DNA of 27,763 nucleotides from a virus, in IMG/VR virus record IMGVR_UViG_3300003323_000868, positions 1 through 27,763 of that record; one strand, 5' to 3'. Every line of letters begins with the position of its first letter. Position 1 is the first letter of the stretch. The notes under the pieces were generated by a model that ran no database searches, had not been told where the DNA came from, and worked only from the letters and a program-made list of their open reading frames with translations. Positions 5,124 through 12,599 of the stretch are shown here, one piece after another. The position numbers and the translations under genes are program-made.

Positions 5124-5657
5124 ATGATAAATGCTATACCAAACCCCAAGAAGGCAATAACCGTAGAGGTCCCAATTTGTGATGCCTACAATGCGGTATT
5201 AAATATCCCACTATTTTCGAAGTCTTACACTCTTAATAAGGCAAACGATATCGCAAACATTGTTACTTTCGAAGCATTCGAATTCTTAAGTCTCGGAGTT
5301 TATATTGATATTTCAAGTAAAGCTATTTCCGAAAATCAAACAGAGATTGAAATTGAGATACGGAGAAAAGCGGGAACATTCAACCAGTCGCATGAAGTTA
5401 CTAAGGCAAACCAGCACATTTCTACCCTAATCGATATACTATCCGAGTCATTAAAAGCAGATCCGGAGACGATAGAGAAATTAAAGCAGGAACAGCCTAA
5501 GCCTGCTCCATCCCTATCTATTGAAGAGAAGAAAAGACTAGCGATTGAAATGAAAAAAAACAACCCTGTCAAATACTATATACAGCAAGGGTTGATGTTA
5601 TTAGCTGCCGTGGGGTTGCTGTATTTGCTTTATAAATTGATTGCCTGGGCTTTTTAA
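5124..5657 (+). CDS. C-terminally membrane-anchored protein of unknown function
   Basis: This 177-aa protein begins MINAIPNPKKAITVEVPICD and has a soluble domain of alternating strands and helices (residues about 1-120) with a conserved-looking core IEIEIRRKAGTFNQSHEVTK. A linker rich in Lys, Glu and Pro (QEQPKPAPSLSIEEKK) follows. The last 20 residues or so are a hydrophobic helix (MLLAAVGLLYLLYKLIAWAF), so the domain sits in the cytoplasm and is tail-anchored. The core looks like a polyketide-cyclase/START-like sheet, but that is only an impression. It starts 10 bases after the lipoprotein gene and ends before a hairpin. It may act in the lysogen on the envelope. Confidence 0.6.
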   Translation: MINAIPNPKKAITVEVPICDAYNAVLNIPLFSKSYTLNKANDIANIVTFEAFEFLSLGVYIDISSKAISENQTEIEIEIRRKAGTFNQSHEVTKANQHISTLIDILSESLKADPETIEKLKQEQPKPAPSLSIEEKKRLAIEMKKNNPVKYYIQQGLMLLAAVGLLYLLYKLIAWAF

Positions 5658-5680
5658 AATCTGATCTATCTTTACAATAC

Positions 5681-5713
5681 GACACTCATTTCCCACAGAA
5701 GGAAATGAGTGTC
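5681..5713 (+). terminator. 13-bp hairpin, likely terminator
   Basis: GACACTCATTTCC (5681-5693) pairs perfectly with GGAAATGAGTGTC (5701-5713) across a 7-base loop. It is 23 bases after the stop of the tail-anchored gene. TGCATTTTC follows, a weak T-run, so termination may be partial. Its long perfect stem makes a chance origin unlikely. Confidence 0.6.
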
Positions 5714-5728
5714 TGCATTTTCAGGGAG

Positions 5729-5736
5729 TACTTTTG
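5729..5736 (+). promoter_or_regulatory. -7 box TACTTTTG for the 72-aa gene
   Basis: TACTTTTG is a full TAnnTTTG match, 22 bases before the ATG at 5759 and just after a hairpin terminator. No clear TTG is visible at the -33 distance. It suggests a separate transcription unit. Confidence 0.45.
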
Positions 5737-5758
5737 TGGGTAACTAATAACTATTCGC

Positions 5759-5977
5759 ATGTCATACCTATACCCAGATAGCAGAGAAAATACTCCAGTT
5801 TACATACCAAGTATAGTCGTAATTACAAGAGACGACAGGGGCGCTCATTCTTCAGAGTACGAGATAAAATTCAAGATGGTTTGCGGTCAAAGTATTTACT
5901 GGGAGTATCTGAGCAGGCATATGAGGGATGCTGAATATGAAAGGATCAGGAAAGAATACGCAGAAGCCACCATTTAA
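5759..5977 (+). CDS. hypothetical small protein, 72 aa
   Basis: The product starts MSYLYPDSRENTPVYIPSIV and ends RIRKEYAEATI. It has a predicted beta-rich first half and a helix (SRHMRDAEYERIRKEYAEAT) at the end. No family is recognised. It has its own -7 box upstream and is isolated by a hairpin before it. The protein is soluble and of balanced charge; it belongs to the lysogeny-side accessory block. Confidence 0.55.
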   Translation: MSYLYPDSRENTPVYIPSIVVITRDDRGAHSSEYEIKFKMVCGQSIYWEYLSRHMRDAEYERIRKEYAEATI

Positions 5978-5980
5978 TCA

Positions 5981-5988
5981 TATATTTG
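5981..5988 (+). promoter_or_regulatory. -7 box TATATTTG for the 71-aa gene
   Basis: TATATTTG at 5981-5988 fits TAnnTTTG and lies 16 bases before the ATG at 6004, just after the stop of the previous gene. The leader would be very short. No TTG at -33 is evident. Confidence 0.45.
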
Positions 5989-6003
5989 TAAAAATTCAAC
6001 ATT

Positions 6004-6219
6004 ATGGCAATAGGATTAGGTTCAATTGTTATTGATAAGGATAAAGAGCTTTTCGATAAACCAGGTATCGTCACCGATATAAACGGAGATACGGTAACAG
6101 TTCATGTGTTTGAAAAATTCAGCGATGAAAAAGATGAGGCTGGGCGACCCAAAAGCGCTATTTACAGAACCTATTATATCCCAATAGAGGACTTGGAACC
6201 AACAGTAATATTGGGATAA
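6004..6219 (+). CDS. hypothetical small protein, SH3/KOW-like fold suspected
   Basis: The 71-aa product begins MAIGLGSIVIDKDKELFDKP. The pattern GSIVID...GIVTDINGDTVTVHVF...YYIPIEDLEP is a repeating short-strand pattern like small beta-barrel (SH3 or KOW-type) domains that bind nucleic acid or protein. That is a fold guess from strand pattern, not a recognised family. A strong terminator directly follows, so it ends the accessory block. Confidence 0.55.
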   Translation: MAIGLGSIVIDKDKELFDKPGIVTDINGDTVTVHVFEKFSDEKDEAGRPKSAIYRTYYIPIEDLEPTVILG

Positions 6220-6224
6220 ACATG

Positions 6225-6252
6225 AAACCCGGCAGACATTGCCGGGTTTTTA
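6225..6252 (+). terminator. intrinsic terminator after the accessory block
   Basis: AAACCCGGC (6225-6233) pairs with GCCGGGTTT (6241-6249) around AGACATT, followed by T and TAAATTT. A GC-rich 9-bp stem followed by a short U-run is a good rho-independent terminator. It isolates the accessory block from the late operon. Confidence 0.75.
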
Positions 6253-6286
6253 AATTTAATCTACAATTCCGATTTAACATTTCCCG

Positions 6287-6319
6287 CCAAATATTACCAA
6301 ATAACACCAAATATTACCA
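6287..6319. repeat. direct repeats upstream of the late operon
   Basis: CCAAATATTACCA occurs at 6287-6299 and again at 6307-6319. The spacing is 20 bp start to start, about two helical turns, so a protein bound to both would face the same side. It lies just upstream of an inverted repeat and the late promoter candidate. This resembles activator sites for late transcription. Confidence 0.6.
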
Positions 6320-6337
6320 GAATTCACATCAAATAAT

Positions 6338-6361
6338 CATCACATGTTAAATTATGTGATG
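6338..6361. promoter_or_regulatory. 8-bp inverted repeat, likely late-gene operator
   Basis: CATCACAT (6338-6345) and ATGTGATG (6354-6361) are perfect inverted copies separated by GTTAAATT. The centre is about 42 bases upstream of the promoter -7-like box. The position fits an activator or repressor dimer site controlling the terminase operon. Confidence 0.5.
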
Positions 6362-6365
6362 TAAT

Positions 6366-6395
6366 TTGAATACGTTATCAAGGCTATATAATTTG
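6366..6395 (+). promoter_or_regulatory. candidate late promoter
   Basis: TTG at 6366-6368 and TATAATTTG at 6387-6395 are 18 bases apart, close to the TTG/TAnnTTTG layout of Bacteroidota promoters, although the -7-like box has one extra base. The small terminase start is 18 bases downstream. No other box is seen, so this is the likely entry of the 21-kb late operon, probably needing an activator. Confidence 0.45.
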
Positions 6396-6412
6396 CAGTC
6401 AGAAACGCTGCA

Positions 6413-6901
6413 ATGTCCAAGCCTAAAAAATCCTCCAATCTTACTGATAAACAGAAGCGATTCTGTGAAGAGTATCTGACGGATATGAACGCCACTCAGG
6501 CGGCTATCCGTTCGGGGTATTCTGCAAAGACGGCAAGGCAGGTAGGCTCTGAGAACCTGTCAAAACCGGATATACAGGCGTATATACGGGGCCTTATTGA
6601 CGCCAGGAGTGAGCGGACAGAGATATCAGCTGATTTCGTGATTCAGGCATTGAAAGAGGTCGCTGAACGTTGCATGCAGCGGGTGCCGGCAATGGAGTTC
6701 AACTATGAAGAGCGCCGCATGGAGCAGAAGGTAGACGAGGAAGGCAATACCGTATGGGAATTTGACAGCAGCGGTGCCAATCGATCCCTTGAGTTGCTGG
6801 GCAAACATCTGGGCATTTTCGAGAAAGACAACCGGCAGAAAAACGACCTGCCGAAATCAATCGAAGTCATTATTGTTCCACCCAAAAACGAGGAGGAATA
6901 A
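6413..6901 (+). CDS. terS: terminase small subunit
   Basis: This 162-aa protein carries the terminase-small-subunit (Terminase_2) N-terminus: LTDKQKRFCEEYLTDMNATQ, then AAIRSGYSAKTARQVGSENL and SKPDIQAYI, a helix-turn-helix that recognises the packaging start. A central helix and an acidic C-terminus follow for oligomerisation and contact with the large subunit. It is the first gene of the late operon. Its TAA overlaps the ATG of terL (TAATG), so the pair is translationally coupled. The length fits the family. Confidence 0.9.
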   Translation: MSKPKKSSNLTDKQKRFCEEYLTDMNATQAAIRSGYSAKTARQVGSENLSKPDIQAYIRGLIDARSERTEISADFVIQALKEVAERCMQRVPAMEFNYEERRMEQKVDEEGNTVWEFDSSGANRSLELLGKHLGIFEKDNRQKNDLPKSIEVIIVPPKNEEE

Positions 6902-8274
6902 TGCAGGCTACTATCGTATTCCAAAAGAACTGGGACGCTATCCATGCTACCAATCCCGACGGTTCCCGCCGGTACAAATACATCATCAATACCGGCAGCA
7001 GCCGGAGCAGCAAAACCGGGTCTCTGATTCAGGTCTGTGATTTGTACGCCCGTAAGTACGGGAATAAGCGCATTACTGCATGGCGCGATACCAAGAAGGA
7101 CTGTAAGGACACTGTACTTAACGATGCCCTGAATTACTTTAAGATGTGGGGTACATACTTGTTTGGGCAATCATATAATAAGACGGAAAGCATCTTTACC
7201 TATACCGCCACTGACAGCACCTTTGAAATACACGGTACTGACGATGAGGAGAAGGTAATGGGTATGAACAAGGCGGTAGCATGGCTGAATGAGCCCTACA
7301 AGATCAGCCGGGAGACCTTTGACCAGATAGATCAGCGTACTGAGGATTTCGTCCTCATTGACTGGAATCCGAAAAAATCTCACTGGATTACGGACCTGCA
7401 GCTCGATCCGAGGGCTATTACCATACACAGCACCTTCCGGGATAACCCTTTCTGCCCGGACGAGCAGCGACGCAAGATACTCTCTTATCAGCCGGTAAAA
7501 ATGTGTTATCTGGTGGTGGAGAAGAAGTTGACAGAACCGGATGCAAAAGCATATGACCTGGCTGTAAATCCTTTTGGCTTCCAGGACAAACACATCAAGG
7601 AGCTTACCCGCTGCCGGGAGAACGAGGCCAAGCGCAGCGCCAATGATTTCAACTGGAGTGTATACGGTCTGGGCCTGAAAGGCGAAAAGCCAAACCGCAT
7701 ACTCAAATGGGAGTCTATCTCCCCCGAACAATACAACTCCATCAATACTGCAATATACGCCGGCATTGACTGGGGAACGGTTGATCCATGGGGTATTCTG
7801 GAGGCGAAGTATTACGATGGCTGCATGTACTATCATGAGCTGAATTATGCCAGCGAGAATGAGATACGGGCCAAGCTCACCACATCAGAACTGCACCAGA
7901 TCAACAGTGAAGAAGAGGGAATTGTAACCTGGAGGTTGAACCGGATCGGATTGAACAAAAAGACACTGATCATTTGTGACAATAATCGGCCCGACAAGAT
8001 ATCAGCCCTGCGGCGGCACGGGTGGAACGCTATGCCGGCTCACAAAGGTGCAGGGTCGGTAAATGACGGCATAGACCTGCTGAATAACCTGAAGGGTGTG
8101 TACTACACCAGTAGCTCCACAAACCTTGAATATGAACAGGAAAACTATAGCTGGCAGACCGACCGCCATGGTGTCGTAATGGAAGATCCTGAAGATATGG
8201 ATAACCACTTGATTGATCCTGCCCGGTATATCGCACAGCACTTGCAGGCGATAGGTGTAATAAAACGCGTGTAA
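6901..8274 (+). CDS. terL: terminase large subunit, DNA-packaging ATPase/nuclease
   Basis: The 457-aa protein shows an N-terminal ATPase with the Walker A-like TGSSRSSKTG (residues 31-40) and a Walker B-like AVAWLNEP around 125-132. The C-terminal nuclease has Asp290 in YAGIDWGT, Asp360 in LIICDNN and Asp439 in HLIDPARY, the expected acidic triad. It belongs to the phage terminase large subunit group (Terminase_3-like). It pumps DNA into the prohead and cuts it. It follows terS with a one-base overlap and is followed by an ATGA overlap with a small gene. No truncation is seen. Confidence 0.92.
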   Translation: MQATIVFQKNWDAIHATNPDGSRRYKYIINTGSSRSSKTGSLIQVCDLYARKYGNKRITAWRDTKKDCKDTVLNDALNYFKMWGTYLFGQSYNKTESIFTYTATDSTFEIHGTDDEEKVMGMNKAVAWLNEPYKISRETFDQIDQRTEDFVLIDWNPKKSHWITDLQLDPRAITIHSTFRDNPFCPDEQRRKILSYQPVKMCYLVVEKKLTEPDAKAYDLAVNPFGFQDKHIKELTRCRENEAKRSANDFNWSVYGLGLKGEKPNRILKWESISPEQYNSINTAIYAGIDWGTVDPWGILEAKYYDGCMYYHELNYASENEIRAKLTTSELHQINSEEEGIVTWRLNRIGLNKKTLIICDNNRPDKISALRRHGWNAMPAHKGAGSVNDGIDLLNNLKGVYYTSSSTNLEYEQENYSWQTDRHGVVMEDPEDMDNHLIDPARYIAQHLQAIGVIKRV

Positions 8275-8498
8275 TGAGACGAAAGCTGTCGCAAAATATC
8301 GATTACCCAGCCGGCACATTAAAGAGTGTGCGCCGGTTTGCCTGGTGGCCAGCTGACATAGGATCATTCAAGGTGTGGATGGAGCATTACGAGGAGCTAT
8401 ATGTCTTCCGAATTGAAGTAATAGGCGGTATCGTAAACGGCGAGCCGGTAAAAGTGATCAAGAAATTCTGGGATAAAGTTGAGCAACGTATCATATAA
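8274..8498 (+). CDS. small hypothetical protein between terminase and portal
   Basis: This basic 74-aa protein begins MRRKLSQNIDYPAGTLKSVR and has alternating aromatic strands (RFAWWPADIGSFKVWMEHYE). Its start overlaps the end of terL, and it overlaps the portal gene by 20 bases, so it is clearly a gene of the packing-dense operon. No function is evident. Confidence 0.55.
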   Translation: MRRKLSQNIDYPAGTLKSVRRFAWWPADIGSFKVWMEHYEELYVFRIEVIGGIVNGEPVKVIKKFWDKVEQRII

Positions 8499-9867
8499 GC
8501 AGCCGCAGTTCGATAATTGGTTATCGATCCTGCCGACAAACTCACAGTTTGCGGCAGGGGGACACATGCCCAGCATGCCTGCAGGTATTGGCTTTATCCC
8601 TATAGACGGAACCGGCGGTACGATAAATATCTCTATGGAGTCCGGCGAAAAGCTCTTTGAGGCGGCAAGGCGATGTGCGCCTCTTGCCGCTATAGTATCA
8701 TCTATGGCCGACGCCTTCGTTGCAGGCAAATTTGAAGTGCTGAACCGGCAGACGGGGAATTTCACTCGTGGCGCCTATAAAGAATGGGATCGGCTACTGG
8801 AAAAACCAAACCGGTTCCAATCCCGGAAGCATTTCTTCAAGCAGTTGTACATAAGCGTGAAGGTAGTGGGCTATTGTTTCGTTCTGAAGCACTACCCCAC
8901 GGGCTTCAAAGATCGGCCCAGCGAACTGTACGTATTGCCGCCTGAGTGCATCCAATTGGTGAAGAAGCGGTACTCTGTATCGCCTACTTCATTTACCAAT
9001 GTACTGGATCTGTACGATGTGGTATTCACCTGGGGTGGTGAGCAGACCAAACTTGATAATGAAAGCTTGATGCTGATCAAAGACAGCACTCCTGTAGACA
9101 AAGAGACGCTGATGCCGACATCCAGGCTCATTAACCTGCGGTACCCGGTAAGCAACCTGATCGCAGCATATGAAGCCCGGTGTACACTCATCCAGAAACG
9201 TGGAGCTCTGGGTATCCTGAGTAATTCAGGGAAGGACAGCGTGGGAACTATACCGATCCAGGATGAGGAACGCAGAGAGGTACAGGGTCAGTTTTATTCA
9301 AATTATGGCCTTACACGGGGTCAATCGCAGGTGGTGATCACTACTGCTGCGCTACAGTGGCAGCAGATGAGCATGAATGTGAAAGATCTGATGCTAATGG
9401 AAGAACATCTTTCAGATGTGAAGGACGTATGCGATGCCTTTGGATATCCATTCCCGCTGTCTTCACATTCAGACCAAAGCACATACAATAATGTGTCTAC
9501 GGCTGATAGGCTACTTTATCAAAACAGCATAATCCCCGATAGCGAGGATTATATCGATGAACAGTTCAATGAAGGCCTGAAAACTCCAGAGTCCAACATC
9601 CGCATAGTTATCAACTACGAGAATGTACCAGCACTTCAAGCCTCTGCAAAGGAGCGTGGAGAGGGTATGAAGGCGCTGAATGATGCTTTAAAGATTGAAT
9701 GGGACAACGGCCTGATCACGCGAAACATTTGGCTGGAGTCATTGGGTAAAGACACCGTTAACCGGGAAGAATTCAATAAATACAAATTCGAAGTGCAGCA
9801 ACAACAATTCAACGAAAATGGCGAAAACATACCATCCGAAGATCAAGGAACTGCAGCGGCGAGCTAA
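8479..9867 (+). CDS. phage portal protein (HK97 type)
   Basis: The 462-aa protein sits directly after terL, the usual portal position. It contains the portal-family features KLFEAARRCAPLAAIVSSMA, a KEWDRLLEKPNRFQSRKHFF helix, PSELYVLPP, then the NLIAAYEARCTLIQKRGALG and LSDVKDVCDAFGYP stem helices and SEDYIDEQFN near the end. It forms the dodecameric ring through which DNA enters. The called TTG start overlaps the preceding gene by 20 bases; an ATG at 8566 would shorten the protein by 29 residues, and I cannot decide between them. The C-terminus overlaps the protease start by about 50 bases. Confidence 0.85.
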   Translation: MSNVSYKQPQFDNWLSILPTNSQFAAGGHMPSMPAGIGFIPIDGTGGTINISMESGEKLFEAARRCAPLAAIVSSMADAFVAGKFEVLNRQTGNFTRGAYKEWDRLLEKPNRFQSRKHFFKQLYISVKVVGYCFVLKHYPTGFKDRPSELYVLPPECIQLVKKRYSVSPTSFTNVLDLYDVVFTWGGEQTKLDNESLMLIKDSTPVDKETLMPTSRLINLRYPVSNLIAAYEARCTLIQKRGALGILSNSGKDSVGTIPIQDEERREVQGQFYSNYGLTRGQSQVVITTAALQWQQMSMNVKDLMLMEEHLSDVKDVCDAFGYPFPLSSHSDQSTYNNVSTADRLLYQNSIIPDSEDYIDEQFNEGLKTPESNIRIVINYENVPALQASAKERGEGMKALNDALKIEWDNGLITRNIWLESLGKDTVNREEFNKYKFEVQQQQFNENGENIPSEDQGTAAAS

Positions 9868-10576
9868 CCCGATCAACTACAGCACTATGAGTGTTGACAG
9901 TGACGGTAAACTTTCTGCCGAAGAGCGGACTATAAAGGGCTATCTCATTGTATGGGGAGTGAAGGATGACTATGGAACCATCTTCCTGAAGGGTTCTTGC
10001 GCCAAGTCAATACAGGAGCGCGGTCCAAACAGTAACAGCAAATACAAGATCACTGCCCTCTGGCAGCATGATCAAAAAGATCCTATAGGCCAGTTTACTG
10101 TGCTCGATGAGGATGATTACGGCCTGTATTTCGAGGCTGTCTGTGATGCTGGTGTATATAGTGCAGATCGTGCTGTTATCCAGGTAAGGAGCGGCACTAT
10201 CAATCAGTTCAGTGTCGGGTTCGACTATATCTGGGATAAGGTAGAATACGATGAAAAACTGGACGCCCTGCTTTTAAAGGAGATAATACTGATGGAAGGC
10301 AGCGCGGTTACTATCGGAAGTAATATGGAGACATATGCTATACGATCTGCGGAAGACTTTGAGAATCAGTCCGAATTCCTGCGCCAAGAAACCGAATCAT
10401 TCATCAAATCGCTGCCGCCGGCCAAACAGCTGGAAGCACGTCAACTATTTACCAGGAACATATCACTCGCCAAGGCTGAGCCGGAAGTACAGAAGCTGCT
10501 TGCACTCAGACAGCCACGAGCCGATCAGAACGGTATCGACTACAAGTACATAAAAGAAAATTTAAAACTATTCTAA
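9818..10576 (+). CDS. HK97-type prohead protease
   Basis: The 252-aa protein has the layout of the HK97 prohead protease (peptidase U35). An N-terminal beta region includes IKGYLIVWGVKDDYGTIF. His84 is in ALWQHDQKDPIG, Ser132 in INQFSVGF, and an acidic residue Glu155 in LLKEIILMEGSAV; His and Ser fit the family dyad. A helical C-terminus follows. The enzyme matures the capsid by cutting the scaffold domain of the major capsid protein encoded next. The ATG at 9818 overlaps the portal end by 50 bases; M24 at 9887 is an alternative start without overlap. Confidence 0.85.
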   Translation: MAKTYHPKIKELQRRANPINYSTMSVDSDGKLSAEERTIKGYLIVWGVKDDYGTIFLKGSCAKSIQERGPNSNSKYKITALWQHDQKDPIGQFTVLDEDDYGLYFEAVCDAGVYSADRAVIQVRSGTINQFSVGFDYIWDKVEYDEKLDALLLKEIILMEGSAVTIGSNMETYAIRSAEDFENQSEFLRQETESFIKSLPPAKQLEARQLFTRNISLAKAEPEVQKLLALRQPRADQNGIDYKYIKENLKLF

Positions 10577-10577
10577 C

Positions 10578-11966
10578 ATGAAAAGGACACATATTTCCTT
10601 TCCTGCGTCCGGGAGTCGTGGATTCGCTCCTAAGATCAGCAGCCGCCGGCTCGGTCATCAGCCCTTTATGAATATCGCCTACCGTTCCGACGGTGGTGAA
10701 GAAGGCGATGCCAAGCAAGCTCTGCTGGATGCCATTAAAAAGCAAGTCGGAGACGAACTGTCCACCCGTGGATACCAGAGCAAGGCCGACCTGGATAATG
10801 CTATTGCTGCCCAGATGAAGCCCTTTGAGGGTATCGACCTGGAAGGGTTGCGTTCATTGTCTGAAGCCAGTAAGGCAAACGGCGGCATTATGGAAGTGCT
10901 CCGTGCCCAGGGAGAAAAAATTGCCGAACTGGAAAAACGTTCCACAGGTGGCGAAGGCCGCGACCTGTCGATCCGTGGGCAGGTGCAAGCATGGCAGGAG
11001 CGCAATAAAGGCGCCCTGGAGAAAATCAAGAATGGACAGAAAGCGGACCTGGAGCCGTTGGAGATTCGCGCCCCGGCTACCATGACGCTCGGAACGTCCC
11101 TGAACAGTTCCGCCTATCTGCCGAACCCGCAAGGGCAACCCGGTATTGTTGACCTGGTTCGCGTACAGCCTACCTTCTGGAATCAGCTTTCCAAAGGCGC
11201 TACCCGCGCCAATCCCTTTTACTGGGTAAACAAAACTAACAAAGAAGGTAATGCCCAGTTTATCGGCGAAGGCGTACTGAAGCCGCTGGCTTCCTTCCAA
11301 CTGGAAACTGAAACCAGCGTACCTAAAAAGGTAGCAGAGCGTATGAAAATAAGTACGGAAATGCTGTATGACTTGGACGCTATGGCCTCCTATATGGAAG
11401 CAGAACTGCGTTATGAAGTGGAAACAGCTGCCAATGCTGCTGTTCTTACTGGCGTTCTGAGCTCTACAAGCCCGGCCGGTATCACAACCATCGCCAGCGC
11501 CTTCAATCTTACTACCATCAGTACCACGAACCCGACAACTGCTGACGTTGTTCGTGCATCTATCGCCCAGATCCGCAGTCTGAACTTCAACGGCGTGATT
11601 ACTGCGTACATGAATCCGATCGATGTCGCCAACATGGACCTGGAAAAAGCCACGGACAGCGGCGTATACATGCTGCCTCCCTTCACTTCCGCCGACAACA
11701 CAGTTGTCAAAGGTGTTCGCATCATCGAGGACAACAACATAGCCGTCGGCTACCTGCTGATCGGGGTGATGGACCTGTATAAGATCCTGATACATGAGGC
11801 ATTCAAGATCATGTGGGGCTGGGAGAATGACGACTTCAGTAAGAACCTGGTGACCGTTATCGGCGAGATGCGATTCCATCAGTTCTACTCAAGCAACCAT
11901 ACCGGCGCCTGGATCTACGACACAATCGCCAACATCAAGGCGGCGATCAGTGGAGGCAACGAGTAA
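10578..11966 (+). CDS. major capsid protein, HK97 fold with scaffold domain
   Basis: The 462-aa product follows the protease by one base. Residues about 40-155 are charged and coiled (LLDAIKKQVGDEL, IMEVLRAQGEKIAELEKRST), typical of the delta or scaffold domain removed on maturation. The mature part probably begins near EIRAPATMT (162-170) and holds the capsid-family core: PFYWVNKTNKEGNAQFIGEG, SVPKKVAERMKISTEMLYD, MEAELRYEVETAANAAVLTG and an end with WGWENDDFSKNLVTVIGEMR. The cleavage point is inferred. A long antisense frame exists here but is a codon-bias shadow. Confidence 0.9.
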   Translation: MKRTHISFPASGSRGFAPKISSRRLGHQPFMNIAYRSDGGEEGDAKQALLDAIKKQVGDELSTRGYQSKADLDNAIAAQMKPFEGIDLEGLRSLSEASKANGGIMEVLRAQGEKIAELEKRSTGGEGRDLSIRGQVQAWQERNKGALEKIKNGQKADLEPLEIRAPATMTLGTSLNSSAYLPNPQGQPGIVDLVRVQPTFWNQLSKGATRANPFYWVNKTNKEGNAQFIGEGVLKPLASFQLETETSVPKKVAERMKISTEMLYDLDAMASYMEAELRYEVETAANAAVLTGVLSSTSPAGITTIASAFNLTTISTTNPTTADVVRASIAQIRSLNFNGVITAYMNPIDVANMDLEKATDSGVYMLPPFTSADNTVVKGVRIIEDNNIAVGYLLIGVMDLYKILIHEAFKIMWGWENDDFSKNLVTVIGEMRFHQFYSSNHTGAWIYDTIANIKAAISGGNE

Positions 11967-12006
11967 GACACACAACATACTGTAACAGAACACTAAATCA
12001 AAAATT

Positions 12007-12189
12007 ATGCAAGAAAACAAAACAGTAGATCTTACCCAAAGGGTTAAGCTCTACGCCCCGGCAGGGGCAAAGCACCACAAAGAGGGAGAAGAGACCCTGG
12101 TAGGTGCATTATTGGCTGACAAGTTTCGCGCCATGGGTTACACTGACGCTCCTGCGGCAAAGAGCGCAAAGAAAGGAGGTAACGTATGA
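12007..12189 (+). CDS. small hypothetical protein after the capsid gene
   Basis: This 60-aa basic protein begins MQENKTVDLTQRVKLYAPAG and ends in KSAKKGGNV. It has no recognised motif. It lies 40 bases after the capsid gene and overlaps the next start by four bases (ATGA). It could be a head decoration or assembly aid; its function is not known. Confidence 0.5.
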   Translation: MQENKTVDLTQRVKLYAPAGAKHHKEGEETLVGALLADKFRAMGYTDAPAAKSAKKGGNV

Positions 12190-12596
12190 AACGGATAATC
12201 CTCCTCACAAGCCTTCTGGCCGGCATGTTTTGCACAGCCCAGGCTCAGACCTTATCCACTCCTGCAGTGGATACCCTGAGTGGTACAGACACTATCAGCC
12301 TGGTTACTCCACTGAACTACTTCAGCGGCACTGACGGTATTTTCTCCGCATCAGTTGCTGCGACGAAGATATCCGGCACCACAAGTGCAGTGTGTGTGCT
12401 CCGGGCAACAGTGGATGGTATTACCTACCTACCGGTAACCGGCACTTCGTCGGATACGTTCACTCTGACCAATGTCGCTACACGCCAGGTAAGGAACTGG
12501 TACATCGGCAATACAAAAGTCAAGGCGGCGCAGATTTACATTCTGTCTACCGGGTCTCAGTCCACACAAGTAAAAGGGTACTTCATCAAAAAGTAA
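12186..12596 (+). CDS. secreted protein in the head module
   Basis: The 136-aa product begins with a Sec-type signal peptide: MKRIILLTSLLAGMFCTAQA, followed by QTLSTP, with cleavage likely after the AQA. The rest is a threonine- and serine-rich beta protein (SGTDTISLVTPL, SGTTSAVCVLRATV, YIGNTKVKAAQIYIL), like an immunoglobulin-like or decoration fold. It is a normal member of the operon between the capsid and connector genes, with an ATGA overlap upstream and the next start 3 bases after its stop. A signal peptide on a head-region gene is unexpected for a virion protein assembled in the cytoplasm. It may be a host-modifying factor, a virion decoration that escapes export, or a decoy. Confidence 0.7.
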   Translation: MKRIILLTSLLAGMFCTAQAQTLSTPAVDTLSGTDTISLVTPLNYFSGTDGIFSASVAATKISGTTSAVCVLRATVDGITYLPVTGTSSDTFTLTNVATRQVRNWYIGNTKVKAAQIYILSTGSQSTQVKGYFIKK

Positions 12597-12599
12597 GAT

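Noticed and set aside
7171-7836. 221-codon minus-strand open frame within terL
   Set aside because: It mirrors a well-supported terminase sequence and has no protein-like features.
10854-11879. 341-codon open frame on the minus strand inside the capsid gene
   Set aside because: It is antisense to a clear HK97-fold capsid gene and has no domain; codon bias of the capsid gene explains the lack of stops.
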